From Methylobacter tundripaludum SV96 (GTDB taxonomy: Bacteria > Pseudomonadota > Gammaproteobacteria > Methylococcales > Methylomonadaceae), in NCBI RefSeq assembly GCF_000190755.2, contig NZ_JH109152.1, forward strand, positions 2,421,937-2,485,936: DNA of 64,000 nucleotides, written 5' to 3'. Under the pieces are notes generated by a model. It made no database searches. It had not been told where the DNA came from and saw nothing but the letters and a program-made list of their open reading frames with translations. Each line of letters begins with the position of its first letter. The first letter of the stretch is position 1. Both the position numbers and the translations under genes were made by a program. Shown in pieces: positions 44,198-53,284 of the stretch.

Positions 44198-45076
44198 CTA
44201 GCCATTGGCGCTGACTCCGACATCAAGCGATTCCGGCGAAAATACCGGTGCCGAGGCGCGTTCGTAATAATTGCCCTGCACCAGATCGAAACCGGTATTG
44301 CGAGCCAGCAGATCGGACTTTTTTTGATCGATTTGTTGCAGGATGCTTTGCCCGCCTGTTGAAACGACCAGCGCTTTTAAATCGCGCAATTTTTCAAACA
44401 TGGCATTGTCGCGGACATGGTCAAGATGCCGCGCCGACAAACTGACGTAATTCGGGGACAGCTTGCTAATCAGATCGAACGATTGGCCTTCCTGCGCGAC
44501 ATAATCGAACTTAAGCGCGATTTGATAGCCCCTGTGCCGGTAATTATCCAGGCCGGTGACCAGTTCCTGGTAATGCCGGGCATAGTTGCTGTTTACCGCC
44601 ATGATGATGACGACATTCTTGGTTTCCAGGCCGCATTGCCCGATTACTTCTTCAAAATAGGCGCCGTGATCCTTTTTAACGCCCAGTATATGGCGCGGAT
44701 CGACTTCCACGAACAGCGCGCCCTGCAAATGGGTGATGGGCAGGTAATTGAGCATATGCACGGTGCGGGATAAGCGATCGAAATTGATGATGGATTCAAA
44801 ATCGCTGGCTTGGTGAGGATGGTTACTCAGCAAATTTTCAATTTCGTCCGAATACAGGTATTGGACTTCATGGGTGGAAACCTTAAGTTTCGCGGCGTGG
44901 CCGACGATCTCGGCGGGTTTTTGCGCCAGGCGTATTGGCGAAAAAACACTGCCTATTTTGATTTGACCGAACAGCGCGCTTATTGTTCCTTCTTCCAGAA
45001 GAAAGGGACGAAAACTGGAGCGATGCTCTTGCCCGAAGCGGTCATTGAAATATTCAACTAGATTTTGTAATGGCAT
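44198..45076 (-). CDS. Degenerate EAL-domain protein
   Basis: 292 residues. The middle (about 110-270) follows the EAL phosphodiesterase pattern (LFVEVDPRHIL, a helix, VVIIMAVNS in place of the strand bearing the ELTE glutamate, GYQIALKFDYVAQEGQSFDLISKLSPNYVSLS in place of DDFGTGYSS). The EAL motif and metal-binding acids are absent, so it cannot hydrolyse cyclic di-GMP and is likely a binding or partner protein. GAGGA lies eight bases before the ATG. A two-part operator and a terminator lie in its long upstream region. Confidence 0.72.
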   Translation of the reverse strand: MPLQNLVEYFNDRFGQEHRSSFRPFLLEEGTISALFGQIKIGSVFSPIRLAQKPAEIVGHAAKLKVSTHEVQYLYSDEIENLLSNHPHQASDFESIINFDRLSRTVHMLNYLPITHLQGALFVEVDPRHILGVKKDHGAYFEEVIGQCGLETKNVVIIMAVNSNYARHYQELVTGLDNYRHRGYQIALKFDYVAQEGQSFDLISKLSPNYVSLSARHLDHVRDNAMFEKLRDLKALVVSTGGQSILQQIDQKKSDLLARNTGFDLVQGNYYERASAPVFSPESLDVGVSANG

Positions 45077-45192
45077 GAATTTATCCTCAGGTCTGATAAA
45101 GGGTGTACTTATCGGCGGATGTTCCGCTTCAGGTTGTATGGGCTGTATTGCAGTGGATTCAAATCGTAAAGAATTTGTACCTTTTCCGGTTT

Positions 45193-45219
45193 AAAAAAAA
45201 AGGCGGGTCGAAACCCGCC
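45193..45219 (-). terminator. Strong intrinsic terminator with UUCG loop, upstream of the degenerate EAL gene
   Basis: On the minus strand GGCGGGT-TTCG-ACCCGCC (45219-45202) is followed by nine T residues. It lies between operator copy 4 (45349-45392) and the gene at 45076, so it would stop a transcript of about 150 nt. A second hairpin ACTGCCGTA/TACGGCAGT lies at 45286-45311 in the same interval. Confidence 0.75.
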
Positions 45220-45348
45220 CCGAAAACGATCCTTGTACAGAGAGGAGGTACACATAAAAATGACATCAAACACACGTTGCAAACACTGCCGTACTATTTT
45301 TTACGGCAGTTCTTTGTGGTTGGATATAGCTTAGGGGGATTTTTACTT

Positions 45349-45392
45349 TTAATAAAACGATATTATTCGATAGTTGCATCTAATAAATAGAT
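45349..45392 (-). promoter_or_regulatory. Conserved two-part operator motif, copy 4
   Basis: On the minus strand: ATCTATTTATTAGAT (45392-45378), six bases, ATCGAATAATATCG and TTTTATTAA (45371-45349). Best match to the consensus. Directed toward the degenerate EAL gene, with the terminator at 45193 in between. Confidence 0.72.
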
Positions 45393-45720
45393 AAAAAGCG
45401 CGGTTCATGCAACAAAGCTTTTTAAATCTCTTTTGGGACTTCCTTCATTCGATGGGCGAAGCGGATTATGCGTGATATGACCTGCTTTTCTGGGGGAAGC
45501 GCACCGGCAATTCACCTGATGGATTGCTTAAGCCCAGTCGTTGCGCCATTTCCATCGCACAAACCTGGATACAAAGCAATTAGCGCGCCATTTGTAGAGG
45601 CAAATTGTCGCGCGGCAATCGGTCACATTTTCAAGGCGGCATTTAGTCATTAGAATGCATGCAACTCTTGTATGCGCTCCCTCTCCTAAAGGGATTAGAG
45701 TTAGCTATCCTTCCTCTCTG
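45393..45720. other. Intergenic region without a recognised gene
   Basis: No supported coding sequence or known repeat. The interval ends in a strong plus-strand terminator at 45721, so part of it may be transcribed as a small RNA. Confidence 0.35.
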
Positions 45721-45750
45721 TGCGGTCAGCAGCCCTGACCGCATCTTTTT
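45721..45750 (+). terminator. Orphan intrinsic terminator
   Basis: Nine-pair stem TGCGGTCAG/CTGACCGCA with a five-base loop and a following TCTTTTT. No plus-strand gene ends nearby; the closest upstream plus-strand gene stops at 43274. Confidence 0.65.
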
Positions 45751-45798
45751 ATCCTACGGAAACGGCATTACTCAACTGACGTATTCCGCTCTATTAAT

Positions 45799-45916
45799 GA
45801 TCAAGATTTGACCGGACAAATCGCTTTCCATAAAGCGGGTCACGCCACTGCCTTTACCTTTACAACAAGCAAAAACACTGCCGCCGGTATTGAAAGCCAT
45901 TGAACATTTAGGCTAA
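45799..45916 (+). pseudogene. Frameshifted fragment of an HKAGHA-type protein
   Basis: Reading GAT at 45799 gives DQDLTGQIAFHKAGHATAF; a shift of frame then gives QQAKTLPPVLKAIEHLG to a TAA at 45914. Joined, these resemble the start of a small protein family with a HxAGHA site and a following LPPV block found in related bacteria. Only about 40 codons remain. Confidence 0.35.
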
Positions 45917-45980
45917 CTATAATCGGCGCTAAGCCGTGTCTTGCAAGGCTGTAGAAAGTAACAAAAGCCGAATGCTGTGT

Positions 45981-46024
45981 ATCTATTTATTAGACATAAT
46001 CATCGAATAATATCATTTCTTTAT
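45981..46024 (+). promoter_or_regulatory. Conserved two-part operator motif, copy 5
   Basis: ATCTATTTATTAGAC (45981-45995), six bases, ATCGAATAATATCA and a T-rich run (46002-46024). Directed toward the small reading frame at 46082 and the chemoreceptor at 46409. Confidence 0.68.
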
Positions 46025-46081
46025 TCATTACATGCTGCACTAAACTATTTTCCGGCAATAAGGTTGATGGGAGGAGGGGGC

Positions 46082-46201
46082 ATGTCGGTATTAAAAAAAG
46101 CAGGCTATTTCACTGCATGTCTGGAAAGCGGGATGAATTCGAGTTTTCGGCAGCATAGTCCATTCGTTACCGGTCGTATTCAACTGAACCATGCCGGTTG
46201 A
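46082..46201 (+). CDS. Possible small protein, 39 residues
   Basis: MSVLKKAGYFTACLESGMNS... preceded by GGGAGGAGG four to five bases upstream, the strongest ribosome site in this area, and by operator copy 5. No recognised family and no membrane segment. It could be a leader peptide for the chemoreceptor gene 207 bp downstream or a chance frame. Confidence 0.35.
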   Translation: MSVLKKAGYFTACLESGMNSSFRQHSPFVTGRIQLNHAG

Positions 46202-46408
46202 TTATCCGGTCGGTTGCGGCTGCAACGCTTTTCAGGGCTATTGGTTTGGTCGTCCGCTGCCTGGCGCTGAAGTTTTATCGAAATTGGATAAAGGCTAACC
46301 GACCTGCGCAAGATCATTGCAAGCTCACCGGCATCCAGGGCAGGGAAACCGGTTGAATCCGCCGCATCGTCAAGCACGGCAACTATAAAATCGAAAAGAA
46401 AACGTATC

Positions 46409-48736
46409 ATGTTTAAGAACTTAACCATCAAAATACGCTTTATACTGATCCTGGGCACTTTGGTTATCGGCTTCTCGCTGTTCGGCATTGCGACATTCAA
46501 GGCCATGACCACGCTTAATGTTAACGGGCCGGTTTACCAGCGGATTGCGCAAGGTAAAGACATTATTGCCGATGTGCTGCCGCCGCCCGAATACATCATC
46601 GAATCCTATATGGTGGCGCTGCAACTGACAGTTGCCGAAGACTTTTATGATCTGAAGACGCAAGCACTGGTATCGCGATTTAAAAAATTGAGATCGGCAT
46701 ATGATGCCCGTCACAGCTTTTGGTTAACCCAGCCGTTGGATCAGGAGCTTCATGATTTATTGCTTGAACGTTCTTACCTGCCCGCGCAGGCTTTTTATGC
46801 CGAGGCCGAACAACGGTTTCTGCCTGCAATCCAGGCCGGAGATCGCGACGGCGCACTCGCCGGTTTTCAGGAAATGCGTCGCTCCTATGACCAACATCGT
46901 GTCGTTATCGATGAGCTGTTGCGCTATACAGCGGCGCGCAATGCCGAGGACGAACGGCAGGCGCAGGCGATGACCGGCCGATACAACATCGGTTTGCTGG
47001 GTATTTTCTCTTTCAGTGTTGCAATGGCGATAGTGCTGACCGTATGGGTCAGTCGCGGCATTTTACGCTCGCTCAAAACCGCCCAACAGGTCGCGGGAGC
47101 CATTGCCGATGGCGACCTGAACTCCAGTATCGACATTCACCAAAGCGATGAGATCGGGGATTTGTTGCGCTCCATGGAAACCATGCAACAACAATTGCTG
47201 GCGCGCATAACGGCAGACCGTAAAGCGGCGGACGAAACCCTGCGCGTCAAGATCGCGCTGGACAATGTCAGTACCGGGGTCATGATTGCCGATAACGACC
47301 GCAACATCATCTACGTTAACCGGGAAGTGATCAATATTTTTGGCAAGGCCGAAGCGGAAATTGGTCGGCAATTATCGAAATTCTCAATGAATGGGTTGAT
47401 CGGCGCCAACATGGATTTTTTCCACAAAAATCCCTCGCATCAGGCAAACATGCTCAACGCCTTAACCGGCGCCTATGAGGCCAATATGACGGTAGGCGGT
47501 CGCTCGATGGTGGTGACCGCCAATCCGGTCGTCAATGAACAAGGTCAACGACTCGGCACGGTAGCCGAGTGGCATGACCGCACCGACGAGGTAACGGCGG
47601 AGAATGAGGTCGCGGCGATTGTCGAAGCCGCCGCTATGGGGGACTTCAGCATGCGATTCGATGTGAATGGCAAGGAAGGTTTTTTGCGCCATTTGGGCGA
47701 AGACATCAACCGGCTTGTGCAAACCAGCGAAACCGGCCTCAATGAAGTGGTGCGTATCCTCAACGCCTTGTCCCGTGGCGATTTGACCGAAACCATCACC
47801 AACGACTATGCCGGTACTTTCGGGCAACTCAAGAACGACTCCAATACCACGGTGGAAAAGCTTAAAGATATTATCAGCCAAATCAAGGACGCCACCGACA
47901 GCATTAACACCGGAACAAAAGAAATCGCTTCAGGCAATAATGATTTGTCATACCGCACCGAGCAACAAGCCGCCAGCCTGCAACAAACCGCCGCCAGCAT
48001 GGAAGAGCTGACCTCCGCCGTGCAGCATAATGCCGCAAACGCCCAGCATGCCAACCGGCTCGCCGTTGACGCATCCGACATAGCCGGCAAAGGCGTTGAC
48101 GTGATCGGCCAGGTTGTTGCGACCATGAATGACATCAATGAGTCTTCACGTAAAATCGGGGACATTATTTCGGTGATCGACGACATCGCTTTCCAGACCA
48201 ACATACTTGCCCTCAACGCCGCGGTAGAAGCCGCCCGGGCGGGAGAGCAGGGCAAAGGTTTTGCCGTCGTGGCAATTGAAGTGCGAAATCTTGCGCAGCG
48301 CGCTACGACGGCTGCTGAAGAAATTAAAAACCTGATTAATGATTCGGTCGATAAGGTTGCAGGAGGCAGTAAGCTGGTTAATCAGGCAGGGCTGACGATG
48401 AGGGAAATCGTCGCCTCCATTCGCGGCGTTACCGATACGATGACCGAAATTACCTCCGCCTCCGCTGAACAACGTTCCGGCATTGAGCAGGTCAATCAAG
48501 CCATCGCCCAAATGGACGACGTAACCCAACAAAATGCCGCTTTGGTGGAGCAAGCCGCGGCAGCGGCGGAATCGTTGGAAGAACAGGCGCAAAACCTGGC
48601 GGTCACGGTGAGCGGCTTTAAAGTGGGGGACCATTCAGGCAGCTCTTACCGACTTATTCCTCATTCGACAGCGCCTGCAACCCAGCATAAAGCGCAGTTG
48701 GCAACCGTTGATGCCGGCGGCTGGGAAGAGTTTTAA
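46409..48736 (+). CDS. Methyl-accepting chemotaxis protein with internal PAS domain
   Basis: 775 residues. Two membrane spans (about 10-32 and 190-212) bound a helical periplasmic sensor; HAMP (about 212-265); a PAS-like segment (about 275-390, [26 protein letters not shown]); a second HAMP-like part; then the signalling domain with the hairpin tip [31 protein letters not shown]. The last five residues, GWEEF, match the xWxxF tether that recruits CheR/CheB. It resembles Tar/Aer-like receptors with mixed periplasmic and cytoplasmic sensing. No che genes lie in the window. Confidence 0.93.
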   Translation: MFKNLTIKIRFILILGTLVIGFSLFGIATFKAMTTLNVNGPVYQRIAQGKDIIADVLPPPEYIIESYMVALQLTVAEDFYDLKTQALVSRFKKLRSAYDARHSFWLTQPLDQELHDLLLERSYLPAQAFYAEAEQRFLPAIQAGDRDGALAGFQEMRRSYDQHRVVIDELLRYTAARNAEDERQAQAMTGRYNIGLLGIFSFSVAMAIVLTVWVSRGILRSLKTAQQVAGAIADGDLNSSIDIHQSDEIGDLLRSMETMQQQLLARITADRKAADETLRVKIALDNVSTGVMIADNDRNIIYVNREVINIFGKAEAEIGRQLSKFSMNGLIGANMDFFHKNPSHQANMLNALTGAYEANMTVGGRSMVVTANPVVNEQGQRLGTVAEWHDRTDEVTAENEVAAIVEAAAMGDFSMRFDVNGKEGFLRHLGEDINRLVQTSETGLNEVVRILNALSRGDLTETITNDYAGTFGQLKNDSNTTVEKLKDIISQIKDATDSINTGTKEIASGNNDLSYRTEQQAASLQQTAASMEELTSAVQHNAANAQHANRLAVDASDIAGKGVDVIGQVVATMNDINESSRKIGDIISVIDDIAFQTNILALNAAVEAARAGEQGKGFAVVAIEVRNLAQRATTAAEEIKNLINDSVDKVAGGSKLVNQAGLTMREIVASIRGVTDTMTEITSASAEQRSGIEQVNQAIAQMDDVTQQNAALVEQAAAAAESLEEQAQNLAVTVSGFKVGDHSGSSYRLIPHSTAPATQHKAQLATVDAGGWEEF

Positions 48737-48957
48737 ATGACAACGATCAGTCGCTTGAAAGTGAATAAACCCAAAATAGTCGATCGATTGCTCAATATTT
48801 GCAGCGTGAGTGATCGGTCTAAAGCGCAGTGATTTGAAACAGACTTCATTTTGAAATAGAAATCAAACAAACATAGGACAACAACTCTTAAAAAATAGAA
48901 CTACTCGCCTGTTATAATGCGTATTTTTTTAACGCATTAAAACAAGGGCGCGTTTTT

Positions 48958-49767
48958 ATGAATTGGGGATACACTTTTTCCGGTCTTGCAGTAGGTCTGT
49001 TGGTGGGTTTGACCGGCGTAGGCGGCGGTTCGCTGATGACGCCATTGCTGGTCTTCCTGTTCGGATTCAAACCCGCCGTCGCGGTGGGTACCGACCTTCT
49101 GTTTGCCGCCATCACCAAAACCGGCGGCGTGTGGGTGCATCACAACAAACACAGCTCGGTCGACTGGAAAATCGTCGGCTGGCTGGCGCTGGGCAGCATA
49201 CCTTTTGCCTTGGCTACCTTGTTTGTACTCAAACATTTTATGGAAGTCGGTAAGGAAACCACAGGGGCGATTACCTTTACGCTGGGCGTTGCGCTGCTGT
49301 TGACCGCTTTTTCGCTGATAGTGCGTAGCGTGTTATTAAGCCGGGCGGCGAAGCTTAAGCCTATTGATGATGAGCATAGCACTCCCGAAAATGCCGGTCG
49401 CTTCAAACATTTGCAAATACCCGCCACCGTATTGATCGGCGCCGTGCTGGGCATATTGGTGACGCTGTCGTCTGTCGGGGCCGGTGCGCTGGGTACTGTC
49501 GCGCTGCTGTTCCTTTATCCCCGAATGACCACGCTGAAAATTGTCGGCACCGATTTGGCTCATGCCATTCCGCTCACCGCAGTCGCCGGGCTGGGTCACC
49601 TCAGTCTGGGTAACGTGGACCTGGTTTTATTGGGCAGCCTGTTGATCGGCTCTTTGCCCGGCATCTGGATTGGCAGCCACCTGAGCGCAAAGATCCCGGA
49701 AAGAATTTTACGGCCGATTCTGGCTTCCATCCTGTTGCTGATCGGGCTTAAATTCGTACTGCAATAA
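48958..49767 (+). CDS. TSUP family (TauE/SafE) transporter
   Basis: 269 residues, about eight membrane spans in two repeats: FSGLAVGLLVGLTGVGGGSLMTPLL and LGILVTLSSVGAGALGTVALLFLYP, each with the family's glycine-rich turn. Full-length, unlike the 127-residue relative at 29432. Family members export sulfite, sulfoacetate or related anions or import thiosulfate. TATAAT at 48914-48919 is a plausible -10 box. The gene stands alone. Confidence 0.88.
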   Translation: MNWGYTFSGLAVGLLVGLTGVGGGSLMTPLLVFLFGFKPAVAVGTDLLFAAITKTGGVWVHHNKHSSVDWKIVGWLALGSIPFALATLFVLKHFMEVGKETTGAITFTLGVALLLTAFSLIVRSVLLSRAAKLKPIDDEHSTPENAGRFKHLQIPATVLIGAVLGILVTLSSVGAGALGTVALLFLYPRMTTLKIVGTDLAHAIPLTAVAGLGHLSLGNVDLVLLGSLLIGSLPGIWIGSHLSAKIPERILRPILASILLLIGLKFVLQ

Positions 49768-49784
49768 ACCAATAAAAGCGTTCT

Positions 49785-49910
49785 CAAACATAATGGAACG
49801 CAGATGCCGCGGATGAATATGATGAACACGGATTAAATCCTATTTGATCATAATTATCAGCGTCGCCTGGAGGCGCTTACTTTTGGCATCAGCGTTCCAT
49901 TTTTTTAACT
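49785..49910. repeat. Dispersed repeat (GGAACGCAGATG type), copy 2
   Basis: Shares GGAACGCAGATG, ATGAATATGAT and ATCATAATTATCAGCGTC with 8494-8600, plus a CGCCTGGAGGCG insertion. Ends in front of the ribosome site of the next gene. Confidence 0.65.
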
Positions 49911-49937
49911 GCTGAGTCGTTACAAGAGGATCAGAAC

Positions 49938-50411
49938 ATGACTGAAAACATCCGTCCGCCGTTGCCGCCATTCACTGCCGAAACGGCCGCGCAAAAAGTA
50001 CGCGCCGCCGAAAATGCATGGAATACGCATGACCCGGAAAAAATAGCGTTGGCGTATACCGTTGATAGCGAATGGCGTAACCGTGCCGAGTTTCTTACCG
50101 GCCGCGATCAGATCGTGCAATTTCTCCAGCAAAAATGGGCCAAGGAGCTGGATTACCGCCTGATAAAAGAGCTGTGGGCTTTTCACGATGCGCGTATTGC
50201 GGTGCGCTTCGCCTATGAGTGGCATGACGCATCGGGCAACTGGTTTCGATCTTACGGCAATGAAAATTGGGAGTTTGACCAAAACGGCCTGATGAAACGA
50301 CGCATAGCCAGCATCAACGACTTGCCGATAGCGGACGCGGAGCGGAAATTTCATTGGCCGCCGGGGCCGAGACCCGATGATCACCCCGGCCTGTCCGAAC
50401 TCGGATTTTGA
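49938..50411 (+). CDS. DUF1348 (SnoaL/NTF2-like) protein
   Basis: 157 residues of the NTF2-like fold: [74 protein letters not shown] and the closing [20 protein letters not shown], all characteristic of DUF1348. Function unknown; relatives have small-molecule pockets. GAGGA lies nine bases before the ATG. Confidence 0.9.
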   Translation: MTENIRPPLPPFTAETAAQKVRAAENAWNTHDPEKIALAYTVDSEWRNRAEFLTGRDQIVQFLQQKWAKELDYRLIKELWAFHDARIAVRFAYEWHDASGNWFRSYGNENWEFDQNGLMKRRIASINDLPIADAERKFHWPPGPRPDDHPGLSELGF

Positions 50412-50537
50412 GCTTATTTAAAGCATAAAATGAGTTTGGCGCCGCTTGATTTATCTGTGATAAGGCTTATAACCAAGAAGGAGGACAACGCGTTTTTTAG
50501 GGTTGTCATAACAGAAAAATCAACAGGCGGGTGGGGT

Positions 50538-50894
50538 ATGAATGAAAGTTCGACTGATCAAACCGATATTGAAAAATTGCACTCATTAAAGCGCTTGGCA
50601 ACGGCCGTGTATCTGTGTCAGGTGCTGGCTTTCGCGTTTGCCGGGTTGCCATTGCTGGTGGGTGTGATTATCAACTTTATGAGGCAGGATGACGTTAAGG
50701 GAACCTTTTTGGAATCCCATTTCGACTGGCAGATCAAGACCGTGTGGATAGCTCTGGCCGGTCTTGCATTGTCGGGCTTAACGTTTGAGTTCGGTATCGG
50801 GCTTTTTATCCTGATTGCAACGGTAGTGCTGATGGTATACAGGATCGTAGTCGGATGGAGTGCGCTGAATTCTGACCGGCCGGTTAGCGAATGA
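50538..50894 (+). CDS. DUF4870-like small membrane protein
   Basis: 118 residues with about three membrane spans. LPLLVGVIINFMRQDDVKGTFLESHFDWQIKTVWIALAGL matches the conserved core of the DUF4870-related family (YxKRxDxxGTWLxSHFRWQ). Function unknown. The start at 50538 was chosen because the upstream in-frame extension (from 50430) is not of this family. Confidence 0.8.
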   Translation: MNESSTDQTDIEKLHSLKRLATAVYLCQVLAFAFAGLPLLVGVIINFMRQDDVKGTFLESHFDWQIKTVWIALAGLALSGLTFEFGIGLFILIATVVLMVYRIVVGWSALNSDRPVSE

Positions 50895-51072
50895 TTAGGC
50901 AAGCTTCAAACGCCGAGGGCTAAACGGAGTTTGTCCTGTCGGAGGTTCAGTCAGGTCCCTCAAGGCCGTGCTTTTTAACCCGGATTTAATCATTTCTTAA
51001 TGTTTACCGCGGCCTATCTTAATGTTCTCTTGGTTATACTTAGCGTTTGTAACTCTACTCGCGCTTACCTCT

Positions 51073-52434
51073 ATGACTAGCCAAGAAAACTTTAGAATTG
51101 ACCTGTTCAAAATTAAAAAGTCAGCCCTGTCACTCGGTTTGGCGATTGGATTAACGCTGCTCAGCGGCTGTCAGACCTTGTCGTCGTTTTTTCCCGAAGA
51201 CGAGGAAAAAACGGTAACCATCGAGTTTCCCGAGCCGCAATCGGAAACCGTAGTCACCCACGAATTCGAACTGCCTGACGGCGAAAACATGGTCGGCAGC
51301 CTTGCTGCAATCGACACCCGCGAAAATGATGCCCTGCCGGATATTGCCCGGCATTTCGGCCTTGGCTATAACGACATCAGCATAGCCAATTCCGCCGTCT
51401 CCCCCTGGACACCCAAGCCGGGCAGTCGCGTTCTGTTGCCTTTGCAATTCATACTTCCCGATTCGCCTCATAAAGGCATAGCGCTGAACCTGGCGAACAT
51501 GCGCCTGTTTTACTATCCCAAAAAACAGCCGGACAAAGTTTACACCTATCCGGTCGGCATTGGCCGTCAGGGGTGGAATACGCCGATGGGACAGACCAGC
51601 ATCGTCGCCAAAGATGCCAATCCAAGCTGGAATGTTCCCGAGTCCATTCATCGAGAACATGCCGAAAAAGGCGATTCATTGCCCAAGGTCGTTCGCTCAG
51701 GGCCTGATAACCCGTTGGGACTTTATGCAATGCGTCTGGGCTTTCCCGGTTATTTAATCCACGGCACCAACAAACCCTATGGTATCGGCATGCAGATCAG
51801 TCACGGCTGTGTGCAGCTTTACCCGGAGGACATTGAAGTGTTGTTCAAAAAAGCCACGGTCGGCATGCCGGTGCGCATCATTCATCAGCCCTATTTGACC
51901 GCGTGGCATGAGGACATGCTCTACCTCGAAGCGCATGAACCTTTGCCGAAATGGGCCAAGGAGAAAGCCGGTCTAAGAAAAAAAGTGGTGAAGGATTTGC
52001 ATGAACTCAGCGCCAAAAAAGGCGTGGCCGTCGATTGGGAAAAAGTCGAACGCATACTCCAGCGTTCGGACGGTATTCCCACGCCGATACTGGTGCAAAG
52101 TCCTGATGTGGCGGAACTGTCGGCAAACGCTTTGCAGCTGAAACATCCGGGGCAGTTCTACGACCAACCTGTCGCCGGTGAGTTAAAAGACAGCGACTGG
52201 GCCATTTTGGTGGCCAGCTTTAATGACGAAACCAAGGCGCAACAACTGGCAACCATGCTTAATCATCAAGGGCCGATCATACCGGCCCGTAAAATCCAGA
52301 AGGACGATGCCTACCAGGTTATCGCCGGGCCATTTAAGAGCAAAACGGAAATGAAAGCCGCGGCAAAACGCATCAAAATGGATTTTGAAATTGATAGCGA
52401 GCCGGTAAAGCCGCGATTAACGTCGGTGAATTAG
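51073..52434 (+). CDS. L,D-transpeptidase lipoprotein with SPOR domain
   Basis: About 453 residues. Lipobox LLSGC near residue 33, so anchored to a membrane from the periplasmic side; a LysM-like segment (ARHFGLGYNDISIANSAVSPW); the YkuD domain (about 140-290) with IHGTNKPYGIGMQISHGCVQL, giving catalytic His and Cys; and a C-terminal SPOR-like domain (about 375-445, DWAILVASFNDETKAQQLATML) that binds denuded peptidoglycan. It cross-links peptidoglycan or attaches lipoproteins to it. The ATG at 51073 is preferred to 51022. A decayed copy of its C-terminal part lies at 56262. Confidence 0.9.
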   Translation: MTSQENFRIDLFKIKKSALSLGLAIGLTLLSGCQTLSSFFPEDEEKTVTIEFPEPQSETVVTHEFELPDGENMVGSLAAIDTRENDALPDIARHFGLGYNDISIANSAVSPWTPKPGSRVLLPLQFILPDSPHKGIALNLANMRLFYYPKKQPDKVYTYPVGIGRQGWNTPMGQTSIVAKDANPSWNVPESIHREHAEKGDSLPKVVRSGPDNPLGLYAMRLGFPGYLIHGTNKPYGIGMQISHGCVQLYPEDIEVLFKKATVGMPVRIIHQPYLTAWHEDMLYLEAHEPLPKWAKEKAGLRKKVVKDLHELSAKKGVAVDWEKVERILQRSDGIPTPILVQSPDVAELSANALQLKHPGQFYDQPVAGELKDSDWAILVASFNDETKAQQLATMLNHQGPIIPARKIQKDDAYQVIAGPFKSKTEMKAAAKRIKMDFEIDSEPVKPRLTSVN

Positions 52435-52550
52435 GCAGGATTGATCCTTTGAGCCAAGTGTAGGGGGTTGCTTTATCACGCTATAGCCGAGGAGGGCAAT
52501 GCATCAAGGTTAAATCCAAGCGTTTCGCTTCCGATTTTTCCCGAAGAATT

Positions 52551-52640
52551 GTCCACGAAAAGCACGAAAAGCACGAAAAACCTCGCAAAACGGATTCTTT
52601 TGACTGCTTTTTTTTCGTGTCTTTCGTGATTTTCGTGGAC
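52551..52640. repeat. GTCCACGAAAAGCACGAAA inverted-repeat element
   Basis: Arms GTCCACGAAAAGCACGAAAA and its near complement CTTTCGTGATTTTCGTGGAC. Copy of the element at 13621 and 60121. The remaining part of the 52435-52839 gap shows nothing recognisable. Confidence 0.75.
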
Positions 52641-52839
52641 CTGTTTTTCCTAAGGATTAGATTCTTGATGGGATGATCTTTATCGGAAGTCGCCTTAAAC
52701 CGGCAATTAAGGGGTACATTGTCACAGGATAGGCTTTATATAGGTAAATCCTATTCATTCATAGCAAGCCGGTATTATACAAATACCTTGTATCGCTTAT
52801 AAGATAGAGCCTCCATTAACAAGACCATACGAGAAAACT

Positions 52840-53166
52840 ATGAAAACTGCAAAACTGATCGTCATGTACCCACATCCGACCAACCTTGATACGTTTGAGC
52901 AACGCTATGCGAATGAGCACGTTCCCATGGCTGTAGAAAAACTGGCAGGAAAAACCCGCTTTGTTGCGTCCCTCATAACGGGCAGTCCAGGCAACGCCTC
53001 CGCGCCTTTTCATCGCATTGCGGAAGTTTATTTTCCGTCCATGCAAGCATTGGAAGCGTGTTTGAATTCAGCCGGAGGACAAGAAACAGCGGCGCACGCG
53101 GTTGAAATTTCAACGGGGGGCGCGCCGGTGTTTTTAATTGCGGAAGTTGAAAGCTTTGACTTTTAG
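52840..53166 (+). CDS. EthD family protein
   Basis: 108 residues: KLIVMYPHPTNLDTFEQRYANEHVPMAVEKL, then FHRIAEVYFPSMQALEACLNS, a dimeric alpha-beta barrel of the EthD/ABM type. Related proteins act in degradation of ethers and other compounds, but the specific role is unknown. A hairpin GAGGGGAGA/TCTCCCCTC follows at about 53178-53203, lacking a T-run. Confidence 0.85.
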   Translation: MKTAKLIVMYPHPTNLDTFEQRYANEHVPMAVEKLAGKTRFVASLITGSPGNASAPFHRIAEVYFPSMQALEACLNSAGGQETAAHAVEISTGGAPVFLIAEVESFDF

Positions 53167-53284
53167 ACCTTGATAATCGAGGGGAGAACGGTCAAATCTC
53201 CCCTCAAGCCCGGATTTTGGCGCGGTATTGGGGATGACGTTGGGGCTTACTCCGCATTCCTCTACCGCGCTATCCGCTGCTATG

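Noticed and set aside
45103-45390. 95-codon plus-strand frame and a 24-codon frame at 45260 with AGAGGAGG
   Set aside because: Covers the minus-strand terminator, hairpin and operator; no homology; the composition is explained by these elements.
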